Shown: positions 21,259 through 31,900 of the stretch, piece by piece
Position numbering within the stretch: the stretch's first letter is position 1
Layout: each line of letters begins with the position of its first letter
Assembly: GCA_002104945.1 (NCBI GenBank)
Contig: MCFH01000060.1
Location: 1 to 64,000, forward strand
Direction of reading: 5' to 3'
DNA: 64,000 bases
Source of the DNA: Piromyces finnis
Taxonomy: Eukaryota > Neocallimastigomycota > Neocallimastigomycetes > Neocallimastigales > Neocallimastigaceae
Translations under genes and position numbers: made by a program
The notes under the pieces: model-generated
Database searches by the model: none
Seen by the model: the letters and a program-made list of their open reading frames with translations, nothing else
Told to the model about the DNA's origin: nothing

Positions 21259-24200
21259 ATGTCTAATAATAAAAATAAAAATCTACTAAGTTCAAATATG
21301 GACCCTTCTAGTTTTATAGGAAAATTCCAAATAGAACTTAATAAAGAAAATTTTCAAGCTTGGCAGATCAAAGTCAGAGATATTTTAAGATGCTGCGGTT
21401 TGGAAGAATATATTGATGAAAATAAAACTCCAAAGATATATATAAAGAATATATCAGAGAGTGAAAAAGAAAATTATAAAGAAGTCCCACATGAGCCTAA
21501 CATGTACTATAATAAAAATGTAACAGATGAAACTCTTGCTATTGATAATAAAGTAAGAATGTTTATTAGAAGTACATTGGCACCAAAATCAGTTGAAGAT
21601 GTTCAAAGTAGAACACTTACTGGTTACCAAATATGGAAAACTTTAGAAAGTATATATATAGGAAACCAATCCAGTAAGAAAACTGACCTTATTAAAGAAG
21701 TGAATAGAATGAAATACAACCCACAAGATAGTATAGCCAGTTTTGTAAATAAACTAAATTTAAAATTTGAAACATTAGAATCCATGGGAGTCCATATAGA
21801 TGAAGAAGAAAAGGCCGCCGTTTTATACAGAGCTATGCCAAAACAATACCAATGGATAAATATATTCGATTATGAAGGTAACTGGACTTTATGTAGAGAA
21901 TATGTATCAAATAGAGTTCAGTCTGTTCAAAGGTCAGAAGAAAGGGAACGAAGTAATAGGCTTGGATTTAATCAAGTTTTTAGTAGTGAAAGTGGCTATG
22001 GAAATTATGATAATTATAATCATAAAAATAATAAATTTTCAAATTATAAAAATAAAAATAATAAAAATAAAAATGATATAATATGTCATTTTTGTAATAA
22101 AAGAGGCCACATTGAAAGAAACTGCATATTTAAAGAAAAATTAGCAAAAGAATATAATTCAAACAATAAAAATTATAAAAATAAACAAAATAAAAAATAT
22201 AAAAAGAAATATGCAGATGTAGTTACAAAACAAAGAAGTAACTACAAGGATATAACACCAAATTTATTCAACGTGGATTATGATTCTACATATGAAAAAG
22301 AATCAAACAGTGTTGTAAAAGTAAATTTTTCAAATAAAAAATATAAAAAGGTTATAAAATCAAAAGGGAACTTTAGTATGTGGATGCTAGATTCAGGAGC
22401 ATCAGTTCACCTTACAAACGATATTAAATTATTATATAAAATTAAAAGACATAAAGAACCAATTTACTATGCGGATGGTGAAGTTGGTTATTCTACACAT
22501 ATAGGCAACATAAAAGGCTACTTTAATAAAGAACAAATAATTTTAAAAAATGTTTTATATGTTCCAGATATTAAAAGGAATTTAATATCTATTTCAAATT
22601 TTGTTAAAGAAGGTCTTAATGTAAATTTTAAATATATAAATAATGCTGCCACAGCATTTATCCAAGATAAAAATAAAAATAATATATATGTATCAAGAGA
22701 AGATGAACATAACATATTTAATGTTTATATATCAAAGACAAAATTATTTAACTACCAAATACAAAATCCAATGTATTGTTATTCAATTAGGAAGTTAAAT
22801 AATGATGAAAAATTACATCTTTGGCATAGAAGATTAGGTCATTTTCATGCCAAAAGTATTGAAAATAAATTATTAAATATAAACATTAAAGATATTTGTG
22901 AAACATGTTCATTATCAAAATTAAAAAATCAACCATATCATAGTTCTACTAATAAAAGTACAGAAGTACTTCAATTAGTACATACTGATATAGTTGGACC
23001 CATTAACGCGTCATCTATATACGGTAATCATTATTTTATTACCTTTTTAGATGATTATTCAAGATATGGATGGGTAATTTTTATAAAAAATAAAAGTGAC
23101 GCGTTTAACGCGTTTAAAATATGGTATAATAAAGTTACCAATGAATTTAAAAAGAATATTACATATTTAAGAAGTGATAATGGTACAGAATATAAGTCTT
23201 TAAATTTTAAAAATTTTTGTGATACTCATGGTATTACACAACAATTCACTGTACCATATAATCCACAACAAAATGGACGCGCTGAAAGGTTTAATGGAGT
23301 ACTAATCCATGCAGCTACCACTATGATGCAAGATGCTAAATTATGTAGAAGATTCTGGGAAGACGCAGTCAGAACTGCCAATTATATACATAACAGGTTA
23401 CCTCACAATGGAAATGACTTGAAGGTACCCTATGAAATGTTATATAATATCCCAGTAGACTACAGTAAATTTCGTGTTTTTGGATGTAAAGTGTTACATC
23501 TTAAACGTAACACTGAAAAACACAAATTTGAAAGCACTTCGCTACCTGGCATATTTATTGGTTATGATGACACTTCTACCGGATTCAGAATTTTTGACTT
23601 AAATTCTTTTAAAATTGTCATCAAAAGAGTAGTTGAATTTTTAGAAGACCAACCAGGTAATTTTAATTTTGATGATAACGTCAAAAATGTCAATTTCATC
23701 GATTATGATTCATTAATCAATGAAATGGAGGGGGACGATAACGAAAGTCTTCAACAGGACATAGAAATTGGCATATCATCAAACATTAATAACAATGATT
23801 TTCCAAATAATTTTAATAAAATAAAATATAATGCCAACAATAACTATATCGGCATTAATAGTAATAATAATAAGGATAATATTATTTATAACAATAATAA
23901 TAAAGAAAACATTAAAAATTATAACATAAATGAAAATAACAATTTAAATATAAATAACAATTTAAATATAAATAACAATTTAAATGAAAATAACAATTTA
24001 AATGAAAATAATATTTTAAAAGAAAATAACGATTTAAACACAAATAATAATTTAAATGAAAATAATAATTTAAATGAAAATAACAATTCAAATAAAAACA
24101 ATAATTCAAATGAAAACGATAATCCAAATAAAAACAATATTTCAGATGAAAATAATAATTCAAATGAAAGTAATGATTTAAATAAAAATAAAATAAAAAA

Positions 24201-26385
24201 TAAAAATAAAATAAAAAATAAAAATAATAATACAAAAGAAGATAATAATTTAAATAAAACAAATAAAAATATTAATGAAATATATGATGATAATGATATT
24301 AATAACATAAATCATATAAATAAATTTAATGATAATAATGACGATAACAACGTTAATATTATTAATTCACATAATAAGAATAATATAAATAATAATATAA
24401 ATAATAACTTCATTAATAATATGAAAGACAATAACAGTTATAAAATTAAAAACAACAATAATAATATTCATAAAAAGAAAAATAAAAGAAAAGTAATCGA
24501 CAGTGACGAAGAAAGTGAAGATGAAAGTAAAATTAAAATTAAAAGAAATAAATTCTTAAACAAAGAAGAAAGGATAAATAAAATAATTGAAAGCGAAAGA
24601 AAATCTAAGAACAAAATTTCTTATAAGGCTAAAGACTTGGACAATGGAATTAGTTTATCAGAATTAAATAAAAATAAACAAAAAAATAATAACTCATTAA
24701 GCTATATTCCAAACCATTCACTAGATGTAGAACAAAGACAATATCCAAATTATCCAAGGAACAAAAGAAAAATTTTGGATAATAATGAAAAGTATACAAC
24801 TAGTAAAAGAATAAGAAAAGAAATAAATAACGTTGATAAATCATCAACGACAGATAACCAAATAACAGAACCAACAAGTTTTTTTGAAATCTTTAAGAGA
24901 AAAGATAAAAGAAGATGGCTTGACGCTATAAATGATGAATTAAACAATATGAAAGAACGCAAAGTATATGAAAAAATAAACAAAGTTCCACAAAATACTA
25001 ATGTAATTACCTCAAAATGGGTGTTCAAAATTAAAAGGGATAGCAAAGGAAACATTACCAAGTATAAAGCACGCTTAGTAGCTAGAGGATTCACTCAAGA
25101 ATACGGTACGGACTACAAAGAAACATTTTCTCCAACATTAAAACATGATTCACTAAGAATTCTTACAGCTATTTCAGCAGAAAAGAAATTTTATATACAT
25201 CAATTAGATATAAAGGCAGCTTATTTATATGCTGACTTAAATGAATGTATTTATATGTATGCTCCAGAAGGAGACTCTACTTACCGAAAAGGCTATTGGA
25301 AACTAAATAAGGCACTCTATGGTCTCAAGCAAGCAGCACGAGAATGGAATAATAATATAACTGATACTTTAACTAATATTGGATTTAAAAGACTGGTAAG
25401 TGAACCCTGTATTTTCGTTAAGAAAGATGATAACAATAATATAAAATGTTTGTTAGGAATATATGTCGATGATATCCTAATATCAGGTAACAATTATGAA
25501 ATAAATAAAACTAAAGAATTACTAAAGAAAAGATACAAAGTTACCGATATTGGATATGCAGATTTTATTATTGGAATTAAATTTGAAAAATTAAACAATG
25601 GATACTTACTTCACCAAGAAAGATACCTTAGAGATATCTTAAGAAAATTCAACTTAGAAAACTGTAAACCTTGCAAAACACCTAAACCAGCAAACGAAGT
25701 TGATGATAAACAAGAAAAATATAACCCAACAAAGTATCGTGCAGCCATTGGTAGTTTACTATATCTTGCTATATCTACTAGACCAGACATTTTATTTTCA
25801 GTCACCAAAGCAGCCAGAAAATCACAAGAACCTACTTTTAAAGACTGGGAGAATGTTATTCAAATTTTTAAATACCTCAAAGGAACCATTAATTACGGAT
25901 TGCTCTATTCAGGCGAAGCTTCTTTAAAGACCTTTGTAGACGCAGACTACGGTAGTGACAAAGTAACCAGAAGATCAACCACCGGATTTGTTTTCTTCAT
26001 GGGAAGTGGTCCCACGAGTTGGTTTTCGAAACTTCAACATTGTATTGCTACCTCTACAGCTGAGTCAGAATATTACAGCTTATGTGAGTGCGGAAAACAT
26101 TCACTTTGGTATGCAAACATACTTAATGAGTTAGGGATAACTCATAAATGTACTGTAATAAACATTGACAACCAGGCAGCAATTTATAATGCTGAAAATG
26201 ATACTATTAATCCAAAATCAAAACATATTGATATTAAGTATCATAAAATAAGAGAAATGGTAAAAGAGAAAAAAATTAAATTGGAATATATCAAGTCCTT
26301 AAATAACATTGCTGATGGTTTCACAAAATATTTGGATGCTACAAAAATGTCTATTTTTAGAAATAGTTTATTACATAAATATTAA
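21259..26385 (+). CDS. Copia Gag-Pol polyprotein with Asn-rich linker
   Basis: 1708 residues in one frame, ATG 33 nt after the 5' LTR. Gag resembles the UBN2 family (NFQAWQIKVRDIL). A CCHC knuckle, CHFCNKRGHIERNC, lies at 276-289. The protease is MLDSGASVHL (Asp378). The GAG-pre-integrase HHCC finger is followed by an integrase core with HTDIVGP (Asp577), RSDNGTEY (Asp640) and GRAERFN (Glu676), giving D,D35E. Residues about 843-1078 are Asn-rich, with a degenerate NNNLNE hexapeptide repeat, then KKKNKRK. RT follows with HQLDIKAAYL (Asp1317) and YVDDILI (about 1402-1405), and RNase H with VDADYGSD and STAESEYYS. The domain order PR-IN-RT-RH defines Ty1/copia. No motif is missing. Confidence 0.96.
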   Translation: MSNNKNKNLLSSNMDPSSFIGKFQIELNKENFQAWQIKVRDILRCCGLEEYIDENKTPKIYIKNISESEKENYKEVPHEPNMYYNKNVTDETLAIDNKVRMFIRSTLAPKSVEDVQSRTLTGYQIWKTLESIYIGNQSSKKTDLIKEVNRMKYNPQDSIASFVNKLNLKFETLESMGVHIDEEEKAAVLYRAMPKQYQWINIFDYEGNWTLCREYVSNRVQSVQRSEERERSNRLGFNQVFSSESGYGNYDNYNHKNNKFSNYKNKNNKNKNDIICHFCNKRGHIERNCIFKEKLAKEYNSNNKNYKNKQNKKYKKKYADVVTKQRSNYKDITPNLFNVDYDSTYEKESNSVVKVNFSNKKYKKVIKSKGNFSMWMLDSGASVHLTNDIKLLYKIKRHKEPIYYADGEVGYSTHIGNIKGYFNKEQIILKNVLYVPDIKRNLISISNFVKEGLNVNFKYINNAATAFIQDKNKNNIYVSREDEHNIFNVYISKTKLFNYQIQNPMYCYSIRKLNNDEKLHLWHRRLGHFHAKSIENKLLNINIKDICETCSLSKLKNQPYHSSTNKSTEVLQLVHTDIVGPINASSIYGNHYFITFLDDYSRYGWVIFIKNKSDAFNAFKIWYNKVTNEFKKNITYLRSDNGTEYKSLNFKNFCDTHGITQQFTVPYNPQQNGRAERFNGVLIHAATTMMQDAKLCRRFWEDAVRTANYIHNRLPHNGNDLKVPYEMLYNIPVDYSKFRVFGCKVLHLKRNTEKHKFESTSLPGIFIGYDDTSTGFRIFDLNSFKIVIKRVVEFLEDQPGNFNFDDNVKNVNFIDYDSLINEMEGDDNESLQQDIEIGISSNINNNDFPNNFNKIKYNANNNYIGINSNNNKDNIIYNNNNKENIKNYNINENNNLNINNNLNINNNLNENNNLNENNILKENNDLNTNNNLNENNNLNENNNSNKNNNSNENDNPNKNNISDENNNSNESNDLNKNKIKNKNKIKNKNNNTKEDNNLNKTNKNINEIYDDNDINNINHINKFNDNNDDNNVNIINSHNKNNINNNINNNFINNMKDNNSYKIKNNNNNIHKKKNKRKVIDSDEESEDESKIKIKRNKFLNKEERINKIIESERKSKNKISYKAKDLDNGISLSELNKNKQKNNNSLSYIPNHSLDVEQRQYPNYPRNKRKILDNNEKYTTSKRIRKEINNVDKSSTTDNQITEPTSFFEIFKRKDKRRWLDAINDELNNMKERKVYEKINKVPQNTNVITSKWVFKIKRDSKGNITKYKARLVARGFTQEYGTDYKETFSPTLKHDSLRILTAISAEKKFYIHQLDIKAAYLYADLNECIYMYAPEGDSTYRKGYWKLNKALYGLKQAAREWNNNITDTLTNIGFKRLVSEPCIFVKKDDNNNIKCLLGIYVDDILISGNNYEINKTKELLKKRYKVTDIGYADFIIGIKFEKLNNGYLLHQERYLRDILRKFNLENCKPCKTPKPANEVDDKQEKYNPTKYRAAIGSLLYLAISTRPDILFSVTKAARKSQEPTFKDWENVIQIFKYLKGTINYGLLYSGEASLKTFVDADYGSDKVTRRSTTGFVFFMGSGPTSWFSKLQHCIATSTAESEYYSLCECGKHSLWYANILNELGITHKCTVINIDNQAAIYNAENDTINPKSKHIDIKYHKIREMVKEKKIKLEYIKSLNNIADGFTKYLDATKMSIFRNSLLHKY
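23931..24260 (+). repeat. Coding 18-bp minisatellite (NNNLNE repeats) in copia
   Basis: Degenerate tandem copies of an AATTTAAATGAAAATAAC unit, about 15-18 repeats, all in frame. They lie in the linker between integrase and reverse transcriptase. Confidence 0.88.
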
Positions 26386-26445
26386 ATGAATATTAAATGA
26401 ATATTAAATGAATATTAAATAAAAGTATTTATACTTTTGGGAGAA

Positions 26446-26796
26446 TGTTAAAATTATAATGAAATAATTTTATATTTTATTTACTATTAATTAATTATAT
26501 AATTATATATTATTTAAATTTTTATGTATTAATTAAATTAATTATATGAAAAGTATAATTTTATTTAATATTATATAAATATATATTTTTTACTATTATT
26601 AAAATGTAGTTCTTTTCATAATATAAGAAAAGACATTATTAAATAACTTGTATTAAATAATAATAAATATTAATAACAAATATTAATAAATAAATAATAA
26701 TAAATAAATATAAAATAATATATATACATATTATACAAATATTTATTTATAAAGTGTTGGTGTTATATAAAATATTATAATAATAATATTTAATCA
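26446..26796 (+). repeat. Copia 3' LTR
   Basis: 351 bp, preceded by the purine tract TTTTGGGAGAA. It appears identical to the 5' LTR. Confidence 0.93.
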
Positions 26797-26826
26797 TAAA
26801 AAAAAATATAAAAATAAATATATTTT

Positions 26827-26832
26827 AAAAAA
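26827..26832 (-). terminator. Pol III terminator of tRNA-Cys
   Basis: A6 on the plus strand (T6 on the minus strand), 17 nt after the tRNA-Cys 3' end. Confidence 0.75.
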
Positions 26833-26849
26833 TTTAATAATAAATAATA

Positions 26850-26921
26850 AGGGGCGTTCCGGATTTGAACCGAAGACCTATTGATCTGCAGTCAATTGCT
26901 CTACCGCTGAGCTAACACCCC
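26850..26921 (-). tRNA. tRNA-Cys(GCA)
   Basis: 72 nt on the minus strand. The anticodon arm is TTGA-CTGCAGA-TCAA, anticodon GCA. The B box is GGTTCAAATCC. The discriminator is U73, the base typical of tRNA-Cys. There is no intron. It converges with tRNA-Ser(UGA); without the copia element the two 3' ends would be about 75 bp apart. Confidence 0.96.
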
Positions 26922-26935
26922 TTTTTATTAATTTG

Positions 26936-27554
26936 TTTCAAAAAGCGATTTTTTATTAAAGAAAAGTGTGGTAAGCACACTAGTTATATTAATTAATAAA
27001 TATAATACGCTTTCCTATTGAAGGCGTAAAGCTAATAATATTTATATAAAGAAATTTAAATAATATTTTTATTTTAGCAATAACTTAATATCAGCATATA
27101 TTAAGTTATTAAAAATATTAAAATTTTTAAAGTTTTAGGTTTTATAGGAGTTTATAAATTTTATTAACTTTAGGTTAAAAAATTACTAACGCTAAAGCTT
27201 CGTAATTTTTGTCAATTTTTGTTCTTTTTATACATGAACAATTTTAATTATTACATTTTTTAATTTTAATTAATTATTATCTAATTATAAAATATTTAAT
27301 TTTTATAAATTAATAATTAATATAATTATTGTAAATAGTTAATAAATTTAAATTAAAATTTTTAATAATAAAATTTTAATAATTTTAAAAAATTTAATAA
27401 TTTCAAATATTAGAAATTTTATACTTTGAAATTTTTTAATAAAAATTTAAAAAATAAATTTTTTCAAATTTTCAAATTTTCAAATTTTAAAAAAAATTTT
27501 TAATTTTTTCCATGTGTCCAAATTTTTTAAATTTTTATATATGTTATTGTGACA
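26936..27554 (-). repeat. G3 3' LTR (family X)
   Basis: 619 bp, TTTCAAAAAGCG...TTATTGTGACA on the plus strand. Nearly identical to the 5' LTR. Confidence 0.93.
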
Positions 27555-28011
27555 CTGCCCGTCCTAAGGGTCGTTTCGCCGGACGACCCAAAAAATTATG
27601 GACACTGGCACGTCATAATAATTTGGACATGGACACTTCCACGACACTTAGAAGAATTTTGAGAATTTTCAAAAAATGGAAATTCTCAATTTTTGAAAAA
27701 ATCTAAGTGTTGAAAAAGTGAAGTGTAAAAGTGTTCAAGAAAAGTTGAGAGGGTATCACGTGGATTCTTCAGAAATGGAGACTACACGTGAAGGTTAGGG
27801 AAATGATATGACTCGAGGGGAAGCGGATTTTGGGGTGCGGAAAAGGTTGCGAAATTTGAGGGTTGAGGGCAAAGGCGAAAGAGGGTGGTTGGGTAGCGGA
27901 ATAGTGGTTGGTAGTTGTAGTGGTGGCGACTAGTGGGTAGCGGAGTTGTGGGTAGTAGGTGGGGTAGTGGCGATAGGTGGGTAGTGAAGGAGTAAGGGTG
28001 GTAGACACTAG
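27555..28011 (-). other. G3 untranslated 3' region, pyrimidine-rich on the sense strand
   Basis: About 457 bp between the end of the pol C terminus and the 3' LTR. It is richer in GC than its surroundings and strongly purine-skewed on the plus strand, with GGTAGTGG-like repeats around 27890-27990. A short minus-strand frame here (27769-28008) codes only low-complexity Thr/Pro/His/Tyr residues and is not called. The sequence next to the LTR (GGACGGGCAG, sense) may be the polypurine tract. Confidence 0.6.
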
Positions 28012-28472
28012 TTAAGAATCTGGGACGGAATTGGTGAATTGTTGGTAAGCGCGACGTTGGTAATCAGCTAAAAGGGTGCTGTAGTAGTCATCCTTATCAA
28101 TGGTGTCAGCATTGATCCAACGTTGAGATAAGTCAGTAAAAGTGACTAAGTACTCGTAAAAATGACCCGATTTACGAGAACTAAGGATCTTGGTGATTTC
28201 ATTGGAGTTGGGATGGTTGAGCAATAGATGGTGAGGAGTGGGATGATATGGTTCGAGTTCACTGATGTGGAATACGGGGTAGACACGAGGGAAAGGTGAG
28301 GTAGATAAATCAAGGCGGTAGTTGAGCTTAGATTCATCGACACCAGTGACCTTGTATGGACCATACTTGCGGGATTGGAGCTTGAACGCTAATGGAGGAT
28401 GATAATTAGCGGGTTTGCGAAGCCAAACAAGATCGTGGACCTTGAAGCGCTTAAAGTTGTGATAAAGGTGCT
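28012..28472 (-). pseudogene. G3 Pol C-terminal part (integrase tail and chromodomain-like end)
   Basis: Read on the minus strand after the inverted block. It contains HDLVWLRKP, a typical integrase C-terminal module with SRKYGPYKVTG, VFHISELEPY, and then a chromodomain-like segment (YEYLVTFTDLSQRW). It ends at the stop next to 28012. The frame is continuous here but separated from the rest of pol by the inversion. Confidence 0.8.
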
Positions 28473-28944
28473 ACTGCTTTTCTTAACCATATTTTCAAAC
28501 TTCACGGATTCCCCTTATCTATTGTTACAGACCGTGGTACTCAGTTCGAAAGTCGTCTTTGGTCCCACTTGATGGAATTCTTTAATATCGATCACCACTC
28601 TGCTACTACTGGCCATCACCGCACTGTTGGACAAGTAGAACGTAACAACGACTACGTTGAAACTTATCTTCGTTGCTACTTAGCTCAATTTGATGATCTC
28701 AGTTGGATGGATCATTTGTACTTAGCTGAATTTTGCTACAACAATTCCATCCATGCTTCCACCAAACAACCACCATTTCTCTCTGTTTATAATTATCAAG
28801 TTCACGCAAACCCACAAGTTGCAGACCTTGTTTCTTCTTTAGGACTTCATCCCCTCATCGATAGCTTCTCCCATAACTTAGCTGACCTTAAGCATACTCT
28901 CGAAGTCAGTCGTACCCGTTATCTCGATGAAAAGGATAAGCAGT
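28473..28944 (+). pseudogene. Inverted integrase-core segment of G3
   Basis: This block codes on the plus strand, opposite to the rest of the element. It contains IVTDRGTQFES (second catalytic Asp), HHSATTGHH and GQVERNN (catalytic Glu), i.e. exactly the part missing from the minus-strand pol. The 7-bp inverted repeat ACTGCTT (28473-28479) and AAGCAGT (28938-28944) marks the breakpoints. Turning the block over would make the integrase continuous. Confidence 0.92.
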
Positions 28945-31900
28945 TTCCTTAGCAGTGGGTAAATGTTTGAACCCAACTAAGTGTATCATCTTAGTTAAGT
29001 AGCAAGTAGTAACCATTATGGTACCTTGATGGTGGTTCGGATTGGTAGAGTCGAATGGTAAGGTAGAGTTACAAGGTCTTGATGGTAAGTCCGTGATAAA
29101 GTCCATTTGTAGGTGTTGCCATGGAAGTTCCGGAAGAGGGACACGGATCATATTACCATAAGGAGCATGGTGATCGGTTTTCATTGCCTTGCATACACTA
29201 CAGCTTCGAATATAAGACTCGACATCTTGACGCATATTAACCCAATAGAAATTACGTTTAAGAATGTCATAAGTCTTATCGACTCCCAAGTGACCGGCAG
29301 TGGGTGCATCATGGTTGAGCTTAATAACTAAGAGTCTTAGTTGACTTGGAACATATACTTGCTCCGGATGTTTGGTTCTTATTAAAAGGCCATCTTGAAG
29401 AATCCAAGGATGATCACTATTTGGAACTTCAAGATCCTTAAGAATCTGACAAGCGGTTTCATCTTGAAGGTAGCACTGCTTAATGTCGTCAATGAAGCTA
29501 GTTTCCATAGAGAAGTAGCATTCATCTTCGTTGAATCCTTCTAATTGGGTTGGTTTAAGTAAGGATGATTCACTTATATCCTTACCAACTGTGAGCATAT
29601 GGTCGGATCTACGAGAGAGAGCATCAGCTTTACCATTTTTCTTTCCTGGTCGATAGATAATCTTGAAATCAAAGGTAGCAAAGTATTCTTGCCAACGAGC
29701 TTGTCTTTGGGATAGAAGTTGCGGTTTGGTAGCAAAAAGCAAGTTTTGATGGTCTGAATAAACGGTAATAGGATATTTTGCACCTTGAAGTAAATGACGC
29801 CATTCGATAAAAGCTTGACGAATTGCTAAGAGTTCCTTTTCGGTGATAGAGTAATTAAGTTCTGCATCATGAAGGGTTTTAGAAAAGTAATAAACTGGAT
29901 GCAGGTCTCCATCATCACCTTTTTGTGAAAGTACTCCCCCGATAGCAAAGTCACTTGCGTCACATTCAACTATGAATGGTTTATCGTGATCAGGACAAAG
30001 TAAAACTGGAGCTGAAGTAAGAAATTCTTTAAGTTGATTAAATGCTCTATTACACTCGTCTGTCCATATGAAAGTGACGCCTTTCTTAGTTAAGTTGTAT
30101 AATGGTTTTGCAATTTTAGAAAAGTTAGAGATAAAGCGACGGTAGTAATTGCATAACCCTAAGAAGGACTGAACTTCTTTCACAGTAGTGGGGATAGGCC
30201 AGTTCTTAACTGCTTCAATTTTGTGAGGATCAGTTTTGATTCCCTCCTTACTGATTACGTGACCCAAAAATTCGATTTCAGCTTTGTGAAACTCACATTT
30301 TTTGAGTTTCGCAACTAAGTTGTTTTCAATGATTAATTGAAGAACATTTCTAACATGTTGAACATGTTCTTCAAGGGTCTTGGAGTAGATAATGATATCA
30401 TCCAAGTACACTTGAACGTACTTATTAATTTGATCACTAAAGATATCATTAATGAAAGCTTGGAAAACTGCAGGAGCATTAGTTAGTCCAAAAGGCATGA
30501 CTAAGTACTCAAAGTGACCAAATGCCGTCCTGAATGCAGTCTTGTATTCGTCACCTTCTTTAATCCTAATTAAATTATAAGCTGACTTGAGGTCTAACTT
30601 AGTGAAATAGTTAGCACCTTTCATTGATTCAAAGACTGATAGGATTAAAGGTAGCGGATAGGCATTCTTGATAGTTTGGTCGTTGAGCTTGCGATAGTCA
30701 ACGCAAAATCTGAGACTACCATCCTTCTTATCTTGGAGTAGAACTGGATGTCCAGCAGGAGATCGGGATTTTCTAATGAATCCTTTATTCAAGTTTTCTT
30801 CAATATACTCCTTAATAAATTGACGTTCAGTAGGAGTAGTTGGATAAATTGGCCCATAAAATAATGAAGCATTAGGTTTCAAATCGATAGAACAATCATA
30901 TACACGATGTTCAGGAAGTTCATCGGCTCGTTCTTCATTGAAGGCTTCATATAAATCTTCATATTCCAAAGGTATACCGTTGATAGATTCTACTAGTTCA
31001 GGATTCTGATCATCGGCTATGAAGACTGTTTCTGTTGGAATGGAAGTTGATTTATCCAGATTTGAGTCTTCGAGTTCTGTGATAAACATAACTTCATGAA
31101 GAGGTGTAGATTTCTTCAAATCATTCCTAAAGTTAGGAGATTTAATCTCAGATCCATTATGGTTGGAGAAAGGAACAGGACCAATTTTAACTGTAAAGGA
31201 ATGGTCAGGTTGTGTTAAGATACAGAAGAAGTTGGTTTTCATGAACTTAGAACCTAGGAGAATCGAAGAAGGAAGCTGATCAGCTACGTGGCATCGAAGT
31301 TTGTATTGACGAACCTCTTCTCGAGTTCCTCCTAAAGAAGATAAGTTCATTACAATGTTGAACTCTTCTGTGATGTAATGCATTAGGACATTACCTCCCA
31401 TGACCTTTACAACAGTATCAGCTGGTATGGTCTTAATTCCTAGTTTCTTCACTAAATCCATATGGATTACATTGGTAGTAGAGCCAGAATCTAAGAGAGA
31501 CGAAGTGATAATCTGTCTAGATCCTTTAGAAGTTTTTACACTAGTCTTCACGATGGGATACTTCTCCGGATCAGGATTTGGTAGCTCTAAAATATCTTGC
31601 TCTTCTACTTCACAGAGATAGCTGGAGTATGAAGTACCATTATTAGGTTTAGTACTTTTATTGGGATTTTGGGTACTAGACTTGCTATCCAAGTTACTGG
31701 AGCCTTTTCCTTTTTGGTTAGATGGGCGGTTGTTGTTATTGTTATTCCTTTGGTTGTTATTACGATTGTTAGTCTTGTTAGGGTTCTTGGAATAAAGACT
31801 GCCATGAATACCTAATAAATTAGCTATTAAGGGCTCTTTGTCCTTGTAGTTGGCTTGTCTTTCCAAAGTATCATCGTAATAAGTATCCTTGGAAGCATCA

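Larger units (their letters stand above)
20875..26796 (+). mobile_element. Intact Ty1/copia element between two convergent tRNA genes
   Basis: Two 351-bp LTRs (20875-21225 and 26446-26796) that look identical by eye, TGTTAAAATT...TTTAATCA. A 5-bp A-rich duplication (TAAAA or AAAAA, uncertain by one base) flanks the element. The internal part has a tRNA-like primer site, one 1708-codon ORF and a polypurine tract (GGGAGAA) touching the 3' LTR. It lies 23 bp past tRNA-Ser and about 53 bp from the 3' end of tRNA-Cys. It is probably very young and may be active. Confidence 0.95.

Noticed and set aside
23912-24308. Two antisense frames (Leu/Phe/Tyr-rich) opposite the copia linker
   Set aside because: Shadow of the Asn-codon repeats; no independent support.
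27769-28008. Thr/Pro/Tyr-rich minus-strand frame beginning just after the G3 pol stop
   Set aside because: Low complexity in the purine-skewed 3' region; no motif, so treated as untranslated.
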